Shown: positions 1 to 8,308 of the stretch, piece by piece
Numbering within the stretch: the stretch's first letter is position 1
How the letters are laid out: each line of letters begins with the position of its first letter
Assembly: GCF_002024165.1 (NCBI RefSeq)
Contig: NZ_MWQN01000007.1
Span: 1-32,328 of the forward strand
Source: Embleya scabrispora
GTDB taxonomy: Bacteria; Actinomycetota; Actinomycetes; Streptomycetales; Streptomycetaceae
Reading direction: 5' to 3'
DNA length: 32,328 nt
Position numbers and translations under genes: made by a program
The notes under the pieces: generated by a model
Seen by the model: the letters and a program-made list of their open reading frames with translations, nothing else
What the model was told of the DNA's origin: nothing
The model's database searches: none

Positions 1-2
1 TG

Positions 3-1001
3 GCGCGCACCATCGCGCTGTCGCGCCACGGCGAGGCCGGTCGGGATCGGGTCGCACCCTCGACCGCCGCGGACCACCACGGCGGGCTGCACCTGACCGT
101 GCACGCTTTGCCGGGCGGGGACGCCGGCGGCGTGCCGCCGGCGATCGGGGTCGTCGCGGGTACCGCACCGACGGCGGTACAACACTCGGTGACCGCGGTG
201 GCGGCCGTGCTGTTGTCCCTGCTGACCAGCCCGCGGCACGCCCTCGGCGGCGACAGCCGCAGCTCGGCCGCGCTGGTGCGGCTGATGCTCGGCGGGTCAC
301 CGCAGGATGTGGCATCGCTGTTGATGCCGTCGACGCCGGGGGCCGGTTGGATCGTGGTCCGCGGTCGGCTCGGCGGGCAGCGACCGGGCCCGGGGCCCGA
401 TTCGGGAGACTACCCGGTGCAACTGGCCGCGTTGGGGACCGCTTTGGCCACGCCGTATCTGGACCTGCGCGAGCGCGAAGTCCACGCGTTGGTGCCCACC
501 GCGCCCGGCTCGCCGGCCCCCGACCCCGCGGCGGCGAATCGGCTCGGGTGGACGCTCGGCTTCAGCGCGCCGTCGGCCACGGTCGACCTCGCGGTGGCTG
601 CCAATCAGGCCGAGCGCGCGTTGCGGTACGCGCTCGCGGCGGGGGTCCCGAACCGGCGGCATCGACATCAGGACCTGAGCATGCACTCGCTCGTTTCGGC
701 GGCCGACGCGGCCGCCCTGGCACACGCCCGATTCGCGGCGCTGGCCGATGCGCCCTCGCCCGGCTACGACGTACTGCTCGAAACCCTGCGCACCTGGCTC
801 GCCCATCACGGGAGCTGGGACCGCACCGCGACCGCGCTCGGACTGCACCGCAACACCGTGCGCCAGCGCGTCGTCAGGATCGGCGATCTGCTGGACCTGA
901 ATCTGCACGACCCGGACGTTCGGATGGAATTGTGGTTCGCCCTGCGCTGGCTGCCGGGCGAACGGCCGAGCACCGAGCGGGCGGGCACCGGCCCCGAGTA
1001 G
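3..1001 (+). CDS. PucR-type transcriptional regulator (5' end outside the window)
   Basis: The reading frame is open from the left edge to a TAG stop, so this is the C-terminal 332 residues of a longer protein. The last 60 residues have the typical PucR C-terminal helix-turn-helix: LLETLRTWLAHHGSWDRTA, then ALGLHRNTVRQRVVRIGDLL. The middle resembles the GGDEF-like region usual in CdaR/PucR proteins (inferred from order and length only). Members of this family often regulate purine, GABA or polyamine catabolism genes beside them. The aldehyde dehydrogenase fragment immediately downstream on the same strand fits that pattern and may be the remains of its target gene. An internal GTG at 99 could be read as a start, but coding continues upstream of it. 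Confidence 0.88.
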   Translation, partial: ARTIALSRHGEAGRDRVAPSTAADHHGGLHLTVHALPGGDAGGVPPAIGVVAGTAPTAVQHSVTAVAAVLLSLLTSPRHALGGDSRSSAALVRLMLGGSPQDVASLLMPSTPGAGWIVVRGRLGGQRPGPGPDSGDYPVQLAALGTALATPYLDLREREVHALVPTAPGSPAPDPAAANRLGWTLGFSAPSATVDLAVAANQAERALRYALAAGVPNRRHRHQDLSMHSLVSAADAAALAHARFAALADAPSPGYDVLLETLRTWLAHHGSWDRTATALGLHRNTVRQRVVRIGDLLDLNLHDPDVRMELWFALRWLPGERPSTERAGTGPE

Positions 1002-1083
1002 CGCGGCGCGGGTTGGATGTCGCGAGCCGGCACCGCTTGCTCGGCTCGCGGACCGGACCGGAGTCCGGGCTGTGATCCGAGTG

Positions 1084-1312
1084 ATCCGGTGGGGTTGCTC
1101 ACCTACTCCGGGGAGTCCAACGCGAAAGCGGTGCACCTCGAACCCGGCGGCACGAGCCCGCAGTTGGTGTTCGCCGACGCGCCAAGCCGCGAGAACCGCA
1201 GCCTGGGCGATCACCTTCAACGCGGGCCAGATGTGCACGGCGGGCTCCCGGCTCCTGGTCCAGGACACCATTGCCGAGCGGTTCGTCGCCGACGTGATCG
1301 CCGAGCACCTGG
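1084..1312 (+). pseudogene. Internal fragment of an aldehyde dehydrogenase
   Basis: Two adjacent stretches in different frames are aldehyde dehydrogenase. The first, near 1085-1185, reads ESNAKAVHLEPGGTSPQLVF, which corresponds to the family's LELGGKSPxxVFADA segment, with the ELGG glutamate-leucine pair changed to EPGG. The second, near 1200-1310, reads AITFNAGQMCTAGSRLLVQ and contains the catalytic-cysteine motif FNxGQxCTAGSR. These are roughly residues 230-330 of a protein of about 490 residues. The N-terminal NAD-binding part and the C-terminal third are absent, and the two pieces are out of frame with each other. The wording is closest to gamma-aminobutyraldehyde or gamma-glutamyl-gamma-aminobutyraldehyde dehydrogenases, which fits the PucR neighbour. 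It is not functional as it stands. Confidence 0.85.
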
Positions 1313-2931
1313 CCGAACCGCGCCGCACCACCGTCCTGAACCGGGCCCTCGATACCGCCCTCGCGCTCACCCACGAGCGCGACCGGGCCTGGGCGCTCGC
1401 GAACGTCGTACCGCACCTGCCCGAGCCGCAACGCGCGAGCGTCCTGGCTCAGGCCCTCGGCACGCTCCGCGCGCTCCCGCACGAACTCCCGTATATGCAC
1501 GCTCGGGAACACGCGCTGACACACCTCGCATGCCACCTTCCCGAGGCGGAGCTGGGTCACGTCCTCGACGCGGGCCTCGCGCTCACCGACGAGAGCCGCC
1601 GGTTCTCGGTGGTCGAGCAGATCGGGGCGCGTCTGTCCGGGCCGCAAGGCGCCGCCGTCCTGGCCCAATCCCTCGACATGGCCCTCGCACTCGACGACGA
1701 CGGCAACCGGGCCCGGGCGCTCGCGGACATCTCGACCCGCCTACCTGAGCCGCAACGCACCACCCTCCTGACCGAAGCCCTCGACACAGCACGCACACTC
1801 GACGACGCGCGCGACCGCGCCTGGGCGCTCACGCGCGTCGCGGCGCATCTGCCCGGGCCGCAGTGCACTGTCGTCCTGGCCCAAGCCCTCGACTCGGCCC
1901 TCGCCCTCCACGACGCGAACGACCGGGCACCGGCGCTCGGGGGTATCGTGCCGCGTCTGTCCGAGCCACAACGCACCACCGTCCTGACCCGACTCCTCGA
2001 CGGCACCCCCTCACCCACCCACGCGGCGTGCCGGGCACTGGCGCTCGTGGGCCTCGTGCCGCACCTCTCCGAGTCGGAATCGGGGCGGGCCTTCGACGCG
2101 GCCCTGGAGTTCACCGAGGAGATCCACCGGGCGCAAGCGCTCGTGGGCCTCGCTCCGTGCCTGTCCGAGTCGCAGATACGCAGAGCGCTCGACGCGGCTG
2201 GAGTTCACCGAGGAGATCCACCGGGCCTGGGTACCCCTGGGCCTGGTGCCGTACCTGTCCGCTTCGCAGCTCTCCCGAGCGCTCGACATGGTGCCCACGT
2301 TCACCAACGAGAACGACCGGTTCAGGTTGTTCGAGCGTGTCGTGTCGCGTGTGTCCGGGGCGCAGCGTGCCAGGGTCCTGGCCCTGGCCCTGGACACGGC
2401 CCGCGCGCTCGCCCGCCCGGGCCCCGGTCGCGGGCACTCGCGGGCATCGTGCCGCATCTGTCCGAGCCGCAGCGTGCGGAGGTCGTCGTCCAGGCTCTCG
2501 ACACCGCGCTCGTGGTCACCAACGACTTCGACCGGGCCCGGGCACTCGCCGGCCTCGTACCGTACCTGTCCGCGTCACAGGTGAGCCGGGCTCTCGACGC
2601 CACCCTCGCGCTGGCCTACGACCACGAGCGCGTCCAGGTGTTCGAGGTCATCGCGCCGCTCCTGACGGAAGCGGACCTGCACTGCGTCCTCGCCCGGGGT
2701 GAGGAGATCACGAAGGCGTTCCTCGGAACCTCCTTGGGGCCGCGGCAGCTCGCGCGCCTGTCTCGGGACGCCGTCCTGCACGTGTTCCGGTCGGGCGTCG
2801 ACCACGGGGCCAGGGCGGACGTCCTGGGCCACCTCGTGGCATGTCTACCCGCCCTGCGAGCCCACGGTGTGGACATGGAGGCCGACGATGTGTGTCGCGT
2901 CCTCGACGACGTCGTACGGATCTGGCCCTGA
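1300..2931 (+). pseudogene. Helical-repeat (HEAT/TPR-like) protein with two frame changes
   Basis: The protein is built of about a dozen degenerate helical repeats. One class has a 36-residue period with consensus RAxALAxIVPHLPEPQRxxV followed by LxQALDxALxLxDxxD. The other has a 32-residue period with consensus RAxALVGLVPxLSESQxxRA. No catalytic motif is visible; such solenoids usually act as interaction scaffolds. The frame is open from 1072, but its first 75 codons are read through aldehyde dehydrogenase remnant, so the native start is lost. Coding moves to another frame near 2195 and returns near 2425. At 2195 a repeated 29-bp segment shows that two bases are missing compared with the copy at about 2100. 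The C-terminus (about 2640-2931) is a non-repeat helical cap. It could still be translated in part, but the middle would be scrambled. Confidence 0.7.
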
Positions 2932-3161
2932 ACACGTCGGACCCGGCGGCGCAGTCGGAACCATCCCCGGCCGGGCACTGTGCGCGGGTGACACGCCCAT
3001 GCCGGAACCCGTCAGTGCGCCGCTCCGCTCCCGGTATCGCTCGCGTGTTCCGGGTCCGGGGCCGACGGCCCGGCACGGCGAACGATGCCGTCGCACGGAT
3101 GGTTGCCACGGCGTCGACCGCAGCGCGGGCCGGGAATCCGTGAGCGGTCGGGGGTTTCGGG

Positions 3162-3716
3162 GTGGCGGGTGTGTGGGACGTGGTCGAGGAGTCGCGGCGC
3201 GAGGTGTGGTCGTTCACACCGTTCGAGCACGTGGGCCCGTTGAGGTTCGGCATGACCCACGAGCGGGCGGCGGCCGCGGTCGACGGGGTCCTGAAGACCA
3301 TCGTTTCGCAGGGGGACGGCACCGGGTGGGTGTCACAGGCCGACATGTGGCCCGTCCACTACGGCGCGGGGGCGGGGGTGCACCTGTACTACGACCGGGC
3401 GATCGGGCTGGCCGCGATCGCGATCGACGCGCGGATGGGTCCGCAGGTGGACCTGGACGGGATCCCGCTGGTGGGCCGGGTGCCGTCCCTCCTGGAGGAC
3501 GCGTTGATCGACCATCTCACCGCACACTCCATCGAACCGGCGTTCTCCCTGGAGGCGAACCCGTGCGCGCCCGACATCGGTGTCGTGATGCGCGTCCAAC
3601 GCGCCGGGGACCGCGTCCCGACCCGGCCGGTCCTCGTCGCCCGGGACTGGGCACCCCGATGCTCGGACGCATCCGAGGGCCGCATCCCCGACGACGAATG
3701 GCGCAGGTTCTCCTGA
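3162..3716 (+). CDS. VGPxRFGMT-family small protein, function unknown
   Basis: 184 residues from a GTG start; another GTG lies three codons in. The hallmark HVGPLRFGMTHERAAAAVDG is at about residues 23-42, followed by an alternating beta/alpha protein with GIPLVGR near 100. The same hallmark and the same downstream layout (VAVDA..GPxV..DGLxLVGR, then D.GIVM near the end) occur in two larger proteins at 9125 and 19730, so this is a single-domain paralogue lacking their N-terminal domain. No signal peptide or membrane segment is seen. The function is unknown. The company of SUKH, DUF1877 and DUF6210 genes makes an immunity-type role possible, but that is inference from neighbourhood only. Confidence 0.75.
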   Translation: MAGVWDVVEESRREVWSFTPFEHVGPLRFGMTHERAAAAVDGVLKTIVSQGDGTGWVSQADMWPVHYGAGAGVHLYYDRAIGLAAIAIDARMGPQVDLDGIPLVGRVPSLLEDALIDHLTAHSIEPAFSLEANPCAPDIGVVMRVQRAGDRVPTRPVLVARDWAPRCSDASEGRIPDDEWRRFS

Positions 3717-3792
3717 GCACACGCCCGATTCCGGGCGAAGGGATCGGCATCTCCGGTCCGACGCGCCCTCTCCCACGCCCTGGTACCCGAAG

Positions 3793-4593
3793 TCAGTCGG
3801 GTGCACTGGTGGCGTGTGCGATGAGGGCTTCGAGTTCCGGGGCCGGCCACGGGCGGGCCTGGGCGAGGGAAACGTGGTGTCGGCCGGTGGCGATGTCCTC
3901 GAGGAGGTCGTCGAGGGTGACGCCCGGCCCGACGTCCCGGGTGGTCTGGGGGGTGGTTCCGGTCCAGGCCCAGCGCAGGGCGGCGGCGAGGGCGTGGCGT
4001 TCGTCGGCGGGGGTGAGTCGGATGTGGGTGTCGGGTGCGCTGTGCAGGAGTCGTTGGGCGACGCCGGGTGTGGTGGCGTGGTCCATGCCACCGCGGTACG
4101 GGGCCGCCGGTGGCAACAGGTCGGGGTGATGGGTGTATTCGTGGTCGACGAACACGGGCTCGTCGGTGGGGCCGATCAGGATGTTCCAGGGTTGGAGGTC
4201 ACCATGGCGCCATCCGGCGCCGTTCAGGTGTTCCAACGCCGTGAACGCGCGGTGGGCGACGGTGAGCAGGCGGGGTGCGAAGTCGGGTGGCGGGTCGGGG
4301 GCTCGGCCCGGGGCGCACCACTGCCACAGGTCGACGCCGGGTAGGAACTCCACCGCAGTCCAGATCCCGTCGCCGACGCGCCCGTGTTCGGCGTGCGCGG
4401 GATGCAGGCCCTGCGCGTGCAGCAGCCGCACCGCGCGGGCCTCGTGCAGGAGCAGGACCGCAGCCGCGGGGTCGGCCGTGGACTTGATCTTCCAGCGGCC
4501 GGCGCGCCAGGCGTGGGTGTGGTGTGTGGTCAGGGCGCGGGGCTCGTCGGTGACATCGAGGGCGGCGACAGCGGCGGCGAGCAGCGGGTCCAT
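3793..4593 (-). CDS. APH/kinase-like protein of the graspetide operon
   Basis: 266 residues with the aminoglycoside phosphotransferase/choline kinase fold. A beta-3 lysine is in WKIKST (35 or 37) and a candidate alpha-C glutamate is E51. The catalytic loop is HGDLQPWNIL at 130-139 (D132, N137). Where DFG is expected it has VDHEY, D150. It starts at ATG 4593, two bases after the ligase stop; an in-frame GTG at 4599 would overlap that stop as GTGA. Either way it is translationally coupled to the ligase and is the third gene of the operon. It could phosphorylate the peptide, or an acyl or small-molecule substrate, or provide self-resistance. The substrate cannot be read from the sequence. Confidence 0.85.
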   Translation of the reverse strand: MDPLLAAAVAALDVTDEPRALTTHHTHAWRAGRWKIKSTADPAAAVLLLHEARAVRLLHAQGLHPAHAEHGRVGDGIWTAVEFLPGVDLWQWCAPGRAPDPPPDFAPRLLTVAHRAFTALEHLNGAGWRHGDLQPWNILIGPTDEPVFVDHEYTHHPDLLPPAAPYRGGMDHATTPGVAQRLLHSAPDTHIRLTPADERHALAAALRWAWTGTTPQTTRDVGPGVTLDDLLEDIATGRHHVSLAQARPWPAPELEALIAHATSAPD

Positions 4594-4595
4594 CG

Positions 4596-5570
4596 TCACA
4601 TCCTCGCGCGAATGGGCACCACGCGGTGTCGGGTGGCGGTCGTGCGGGTGTGGTGGGTGAGGAGTCGGGCGATCTCGGTGGAGATCGGCAGGCCGGCCAG
4701 GGCTTCGATCCAGCCGAATTCGCCCGCGCAGTTGGTCTCCAGGTAGGTCCAGCCGTCGGCGGTGACGACGAAGTCCAACGCGGCGTAGCGCAGGCCCAGG
4801 TCGCGTACGTGCTCCCGGCAGGCGCGTTCGACGTCGGCGGGTGGAGTGATCGGGGCGTGCCGGCAGTCCGCGGCGAGGACGGTGCGCCAGTCGAGGGCGC
4901 CGGGGGTGGTGATGGAGGCGGCGAAAACGCGGTCGCCGACCACGGTCACCCGGGCATCGAAGAGGCGGTTCTCGACGAGGGCTTGGAGGTAGTGGAGGGT
5001 GCCGGCAATGGCGTCGAGGTCGTCGGACGCGCGCAGGCGGGTGGTGGGGACGAAGGTTGTGTGGCGTTGGGTCAGGGCCTTGACCACGACCTTGTCGTGG
5101 TGGTCGGTCACGAACGCGCGGGCTCGGGCCGGGTCGCTCGTGAACAGCGTGTCGGGTACGCGCATGCCGTGACTGGCGGCGGACGCGAGTTGGGCGGGTT
5201 TGTGCTCGGCGGCGTCCACCACGACCGGATCGTTGACCCACAGCACCGGTTGGGCGCGCAGCAGTCCCAGGAGGGCGATGGTGTTCTCCTCGGCGCGCCA
5301 TCGGTCGTCCGGGTCGGGGTGTGTGTCGGGATGGGTGGGTTTGCGCCAGTACACCGCGCATCCGGGGCCGATCCTCGCGGTGCGCCAAACGTCGTCGACG
5401 ACGGTGGTCCAGGCACCGGCGGCGAACCGGCCGCCGACGGTGAGGCTTTCGTGGAGGCGGCCGGGGTCCATGCGGACGAACGCGTCGCGGTCGAGGCGAC
5501 TCACCACCAGGTCGGCGGTGAAATCGCTCTCGGCCGCGACGACGATCACGCGGGCTTCGCGAAGGCGCAT
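4596..5570 (-). CDS. tgmB: ATP-grasp peptide maturase (graspetide ligase, TgmB type)
   Basis: 324 residues, the usual length for MvdC/MvdD/TgmB ligases. It has an N-terminal pre-ATP-grasp domain (about 1-120), a central nucleotide-binding stretch with KVVVKALTQRHTTF at 160-173, and the C-terminal metal-binding core. The core runs from RYAALDFVV to YLETNCAGEFGWIEALAG, with acidic ligand D266, E278 and N280. Enzymes of this family use ATP to activate Asp/Glu side chains of a precursor peptide and join them to Ser/Thr or Lys as macrolactones or macrolactams. Its ATG overlaps the TAA of the precursor gene by one base (TAATG), so the two are coupled. The gene looks intact. Confidence 0.93.
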   Translation of the reverse strand: MRLREARVIVVAAESDFTADLVVSRLDRDAFVRMDPGRLHESLTVGGRFAAGAWTTVVDDVWRTARIGPGCAVYWRKPTHPDTHPDPDDRWRAEENTIALLGLLRAQPVLWVNDPVVVDAAEHKPAQLASAASHGMRVPDTLFTSDPARARAFVTDHHDKVVVKALTQRHTTFVPTTRLRASDDLDAIAGTLHYLQALVENRLFDARVTVVGDRVFAASITTPGALDWRTVLAADCRHAPITPPADVERACREHVRDLGLRYAALDFVVTADGWTYLETNCAGEFGWIEALAGLPISTEIARLLTHHTRTTATRHRVVPIRARM

Positions 5571-5785
5571 TACTTGGGGTCGTCCTTGCGGCGCACGCCG
5601 CCCTGGTCCTGGGTGCTGGTGTAGTTCGCCACCGTCGCGGGATCGACCGCCTTCACCAGCAGGCGACCGTCCGCGACCACGTTCGCGCCGACCAGCGGGT
5701 CATAGTGGTGGTCGGGAAGCGGGGACGCATCGCGGGTCGGTGCGGGGGCCGCGAGGCGGCGGGTCAGGAGCAGCGGTGTGGCCAT
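5570..5785 (-). CDS. tgmA: Graspetide (ATP-grasp-modified RiPP) precursor, TgmA type
   Basis: 71 residues. The leader begins MATPLLLTRRLAAPA and carries the HHYDP motif (26-30) followed by an NVVADGRLLV segment (35-44), which marks this actinobacterial precursor family. The probable core is the C-terminal tail from about T51: TVANYTSTQDQGGVRRKDDP plus K71. It offers hydroxyl donors T51, T56, S57 and T58, amine donors K67 and K71, and acidic acceptors D60, D68 and D69. An AAAGGG Shine-Dalgarno sequence sits eight bases before the ATG. Ring pattern and cleavage site cannot be deduced. The Q expected after YDP in many relatives is missing here (YDPLVGAN). Confidence 0.88.
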   Translation of the reverse strand: MATPLLLTRRLAAPAPTRDASPLPDHHYDPLVGANVVADGRLLVKAVDPATVANYTSTQDQGGVRRKDDPK

Positions 5786-5987
5786 GGGGGAAGCCCTTTC
5801 AGGTGTCGGGTCGCCTTGGCGGGTGGTGTGAACTGCTGTGCGTTTCCAGGAGAGCGCGTCGTCCCTGGCGTGGGAAGGGTGTGTGCGGATCGTGCAATCG
5901 GTGTGCGTGTCGTGCACACGGCGTCGACGCAGGGTGATTCGCCGGCTACGGTGGGGGCGGACGTCGTCCGCGCGTTCCCTGGGGGTC
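5786..5987. promoter_or_regulatory. Divergent promoter region of the graspetide operon and XRE gene
   Basis: A 200-bp non-coding region lies between two divergent genes. It holds two copies of a 16-bp sequence, GTGTGCGGATCGTGCA at 5881 and GTGTGCGTGTCGTGCA at 5901. They match at 14 of 16 positions and are spaced exactly 20 bp, about two helical turns. The second copy also forms a small dyad, GTGTGC/GCACAC (5901-5906 and 5914-5919). A weak -10-like TACGGT is at 5946. This is a plausible binding site for the XRE regulator encoded next to it; that link is inferred. Confidence 0.5.
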
Positions 5988-5990
5988 GTG

Positions 5991-7295
5991 ATGGTCGAAC
6001 TGCGCCCGCCGTGGGACACGCCGCGTGTGCGGCTCCTGGCCGCGCGGGGTGATGTCGGTGGTCTGGTGCGGGTGGGTCGTCTGGCGCGGAACTGGCGGCA
6101 ACGCGACCTGGGTTCGATCGTCGGGTACTCCGCGTCGACGGTGTCCCGGGTGGAGTCGGGCGCGCGTTCGAGCCGGGATGTGGCGGTGTTGCGCAGGTTG
6201 GCCGCCGCGGTGGACATGCCTCCCGGGGTGCTGGGCGCGGCACTGGGCGTGAGTGCGCCGCTACCGGCTAGGGTGGCCCGGACCGCCGCGCGGCGGGACG
6301 AGGAGGACGATCCGATGCGCCGACGCCGCCTGCTGACCGCCTCCCTCGCGGCCGTACCCGTCACCGTGCTCGGCGGGGTCGACCAGGCGCTCGCGTCCAT
6401 CCCCACCCGCCCCTCCCCCACCACGGCGGCCGACGTCCTCGCGCGGCTCCGGCGGGCGCGCGAGCTGTACGACGCCGGTGATCACGCGCGACTGATCGCG
6501 ACGCTGCCGGAGTTGCTCGCGGCCGGGCACACCCACGCGGACGGCGCCGGCGACGTAGTGGCGTTCGCGCGTCTGGCCGCGTGCTACGACCTCGCCACCG
6601 AGACGCTCTCCAAGATCGGCCGATACGACAGGGCGCGGACCGCCGCCGACCGGGCGACGGTGTACGCACACCAGTCCGGCTCGCCGCTCGCCGCCGCGTC
6701 GTCGGCGCGGATGCTCGCCATCGTGCTGCGCCACCAGGGGCAGGAGGCCACCGCCCAACGCGTCACGCTGGACGCGGCCGCGCGGGTGGAGGCCACCGGG
6801 CTGGGCACGCCGCAACAGGCCGCCGTGTACGCGCAGATGCTGTGCACCGCCGCATACACCTGCGCGGGTGCCGGGGACCGGGCGAACGCGCTGGAGTTGA
6901 CGGCCGACGCCAAACGCGCCGTGCTGCGAGTCCCGGTCAGGCCGGAGGCGCGGACGGTGTTCACGGTGACCCCGGCGTCGGTGGGGCTGTACGAAGTCGG
7001 TGTGCTGTACTCGCTGGGCGACGCGGGCGCGGCCCTGGACGTCGGACGCCAGCTGCACCCGGGGCAGTTCCCCGCTCCGGAGCGGCGCGGGCGCCTGCAC
7101 ACCGATATGGCCCGCGCCTGGTGGCAACTCCGCAAACCCGAACAGACCGCCGCAGCCCTCATCGCAGCCCACCGCGAAGCACCCGGCGAGGTCCGCGACC
7201 GGCCGGCCATCCGCGCCATCGTCACCGAACTCGCCGAACGACACCCCCACGTTGTCGGCGTCCGGGACCTCCTCACCGCCACCGGAACGCGCTGA
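5991..7295 (+). CDS. XRE-family regulator with C-terminal TPR-like region
   Basis: 434 residues from ATG 5991; a GTG sits one codon earlier. The N-terminal helix-turn-helix (about 22-75) contains NWRQRDLGSIVGYSASTVSR followed by VESGARSSRDVAVLRRLA, a classic XRE recognition region. A Tat-like twin-arginine stretch, RRRRLLTASLAAVPVTVLGG, follows at about 110-129; such stretches are common inside Streptomyces XRE proteins and need not be export signals. The rest is helical, TPR-like, with repeats around RYDRARTAADRA and GDRANALELTADAKRA. It is transcribed away from the graspetide operon and is the likely local regulator, perhaps sensing a peptide through the TPR domain. Confidence 0.85.
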   Translation: MVELRPPWDTPRVRLLAARGDVGGLVRVGRLARNWRQRDLGSIVGYSASTVSRVESGARSSRDVAVLRRLAAAVDMPPGVLGAALGVSAPLPARVARTAARRDEEDDPMRRRRLLTASLAAVPVTVLGGVDQALASIPTRPSPTTAADVLARLRRARELYDAGDHARLIATLPELLAAGHTHADGAGDVVAFARLAACYDLATETLSKIGRYDRARTAADRATVYAHQSGSPLAAASSARMLAIVLRHQGQEATAQRVTLDAAARVEATGLGTPQQAAVYAQMLCTAAYTCAGAGDRANALELTADAKRAVLRVPVRPEARTVFTVTPASVGLYEVGVLYSLGDAGAALDVGRQLHPGQFPAPERRGRLHTDMARAWWQLRKPEQTAAALIAAHREAPGEVRDRPAIRAIVTELAERHPHVVGVRDLLTATGTR

Positions 7296-7435
7296 GGGCA
7301 CGGGGGCCGCGCCCCGGCTCAGCGGGGTCACGGCGCAGCGGTGCACATGCATTGTGGTCGCATGTCGCCGGTGGCCGGAGATGCTTCGCCTGCGTCGATA
7401 GGGCGAACGGCCCCGGTCGGCCCGGCTACCTGATC

Positions 7436-7459
7436 GCATCGACGTTCTAGGGTCGATGC
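7436..7459. terminator. Convergent hairpin between XRE and ParE genes
   Basis: A perfect 8-bp inverted repeat, GCATCGAC/GTCGATGC, with an 8-base loop lies in the 183-bp gap between two convergent genes. It is a plausible bidirectional terminator. There is no U-tract, as is usual for high-GC actinomycetes. Confidence 0.45.
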
Positions 7460-7478
7460 TTCGGTGGGCGGGTGGGGG

Positions 7479-7730
7479 TCAGCGGGCGACGAGTTGCACG
7501 ACGGTGACCAGGAGAGCCGCGGGGGTGATCTGGTAGGTGATGATGGCGACGCCTGCGACGTGGGTGATGCGGTGGTCTTTGCTGTTGCCTCTGGGGTAGG
7601 GCTTGGAGTCGGCGCCGTAGGGGTCGGCGGCGGCGAGGGACATGCCCGTCTCGAAGGCGGTTCGTGTCTTGGGGGCCATGCCCTGGATCTCGATGCGTAC
7701 GCGGTCGGTGTACTGCACCGTGTAGCTCAT
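7479..7730 (-). CDS. RelE/ParE-type toxin-like protein
   Basis: 83 residues with the small RelE/ParE layout: YTDRVRIEIQGMAP, then helices, then DPYGADSKPYPRGNSKDHRI, and the closing strands VAIITYQITPAALLVTVVQL. In this fold such proteins are mRNA interferases or gyrase inhibitors; the catalytic residues are too variable to choose. Its ATG overlaps the stop of the preceding minus-strand gene (ATGA), so the two form a toxin-antitoxin-like pair with the partner first. Confidence 0.75.
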   Translation of the reverse strand: MSYTVQYTDRVRIEIQGMAPKTRTAFETGMSLAAADPYGADSKPYPRGNSKDHRITHVAGVAIITYQITPAALLVTVVQLVAR

Positions 7731-8005
7731 TCGCGGACCCTGCCGGACCAGCCCGTTCCGGTGTCGGTGAACACCTCGTCGGCGGTGTGCAGCGGGCCCA
7801 GGGTTCCGGCGTCGGCGGCGAGCAGGTCGGCGTGTACCCGGGGGTCGGCGCCCATGACGGCGATCCCCCACCACAGGAATACGAGGTTGTCCACGTCGCC
7901 GATCGCGGTGTCGGCGAGTTCCCGTTCGAATTGCTCGCGCAGGTCGGGGCCGAAGTCGTCGAGGGCCCGGCGGACGCCCCCTGGCTTCACGAGTGCGGCC
8001 GACAC
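7727..8005 (-). CDS. Probable antitoxin partner (DUF6247-like)
   Basis: 92 residues from a GTG at 8005 (MSAALVKPGGVRRALDDFGP); the frame stays open to 8116, so a longer start is possible. The segment GVRRALDDFGPDLREQFERE, followed about 20 residues later by WWGIAVMGADPRVHADLL, resembles DUF6247 proteins. These are often coded immediately before ParE-like toxins in actinomycetes. The family call is from memory of the pattern and is tentative. The four-base overlap with the ParE-like gene supports a functional pair. Confidence 0.55.
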   Translation of the reverse strand: MSAALVKPGGVRRALDDFGPDLREQFERELADTAIGDVDNLVFLWWGIAVMGADPRVHADLLAADAGTLGPLHTADEVFTDTGTGWSGRVRE

Positions 8006-8308
8006 GGGAGCAGCCGCGCGAAGGTCGCCGAACGTCTCCCCGAGCCGTGCATAGCCGCGGCACCAGCACGGCCGTGGCCGTCGGGTCCACCTAGAACCGG
8101 GTTGGCAGTACCTCACGGCACGTGGGGCAGCCGTCGAGCGCCCTCGGCGTCACGAAACGTAGCCGGCGGCTCGGGGCCTTCCGCTCGGCCGTGGGCCGTC
8201 GCCGTCACAGTCGATCGAGCAGGTGCCGCCGGCCCGTCGCGACGTCCGCGGTCGGGATCAGGAAAAAAGGGGGAGGCGACACGGGGGGCGGCGGTACAGG
8301 ATGCGGTC

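Noticed and set aside
297-1370. Long minus-strand frame opposite the PucR gene
   Set aside because: It is Arg/Gly-rich with no family pattern, and it overlaps a clear gene and a clear dehydrogenase fragment on the other strand.
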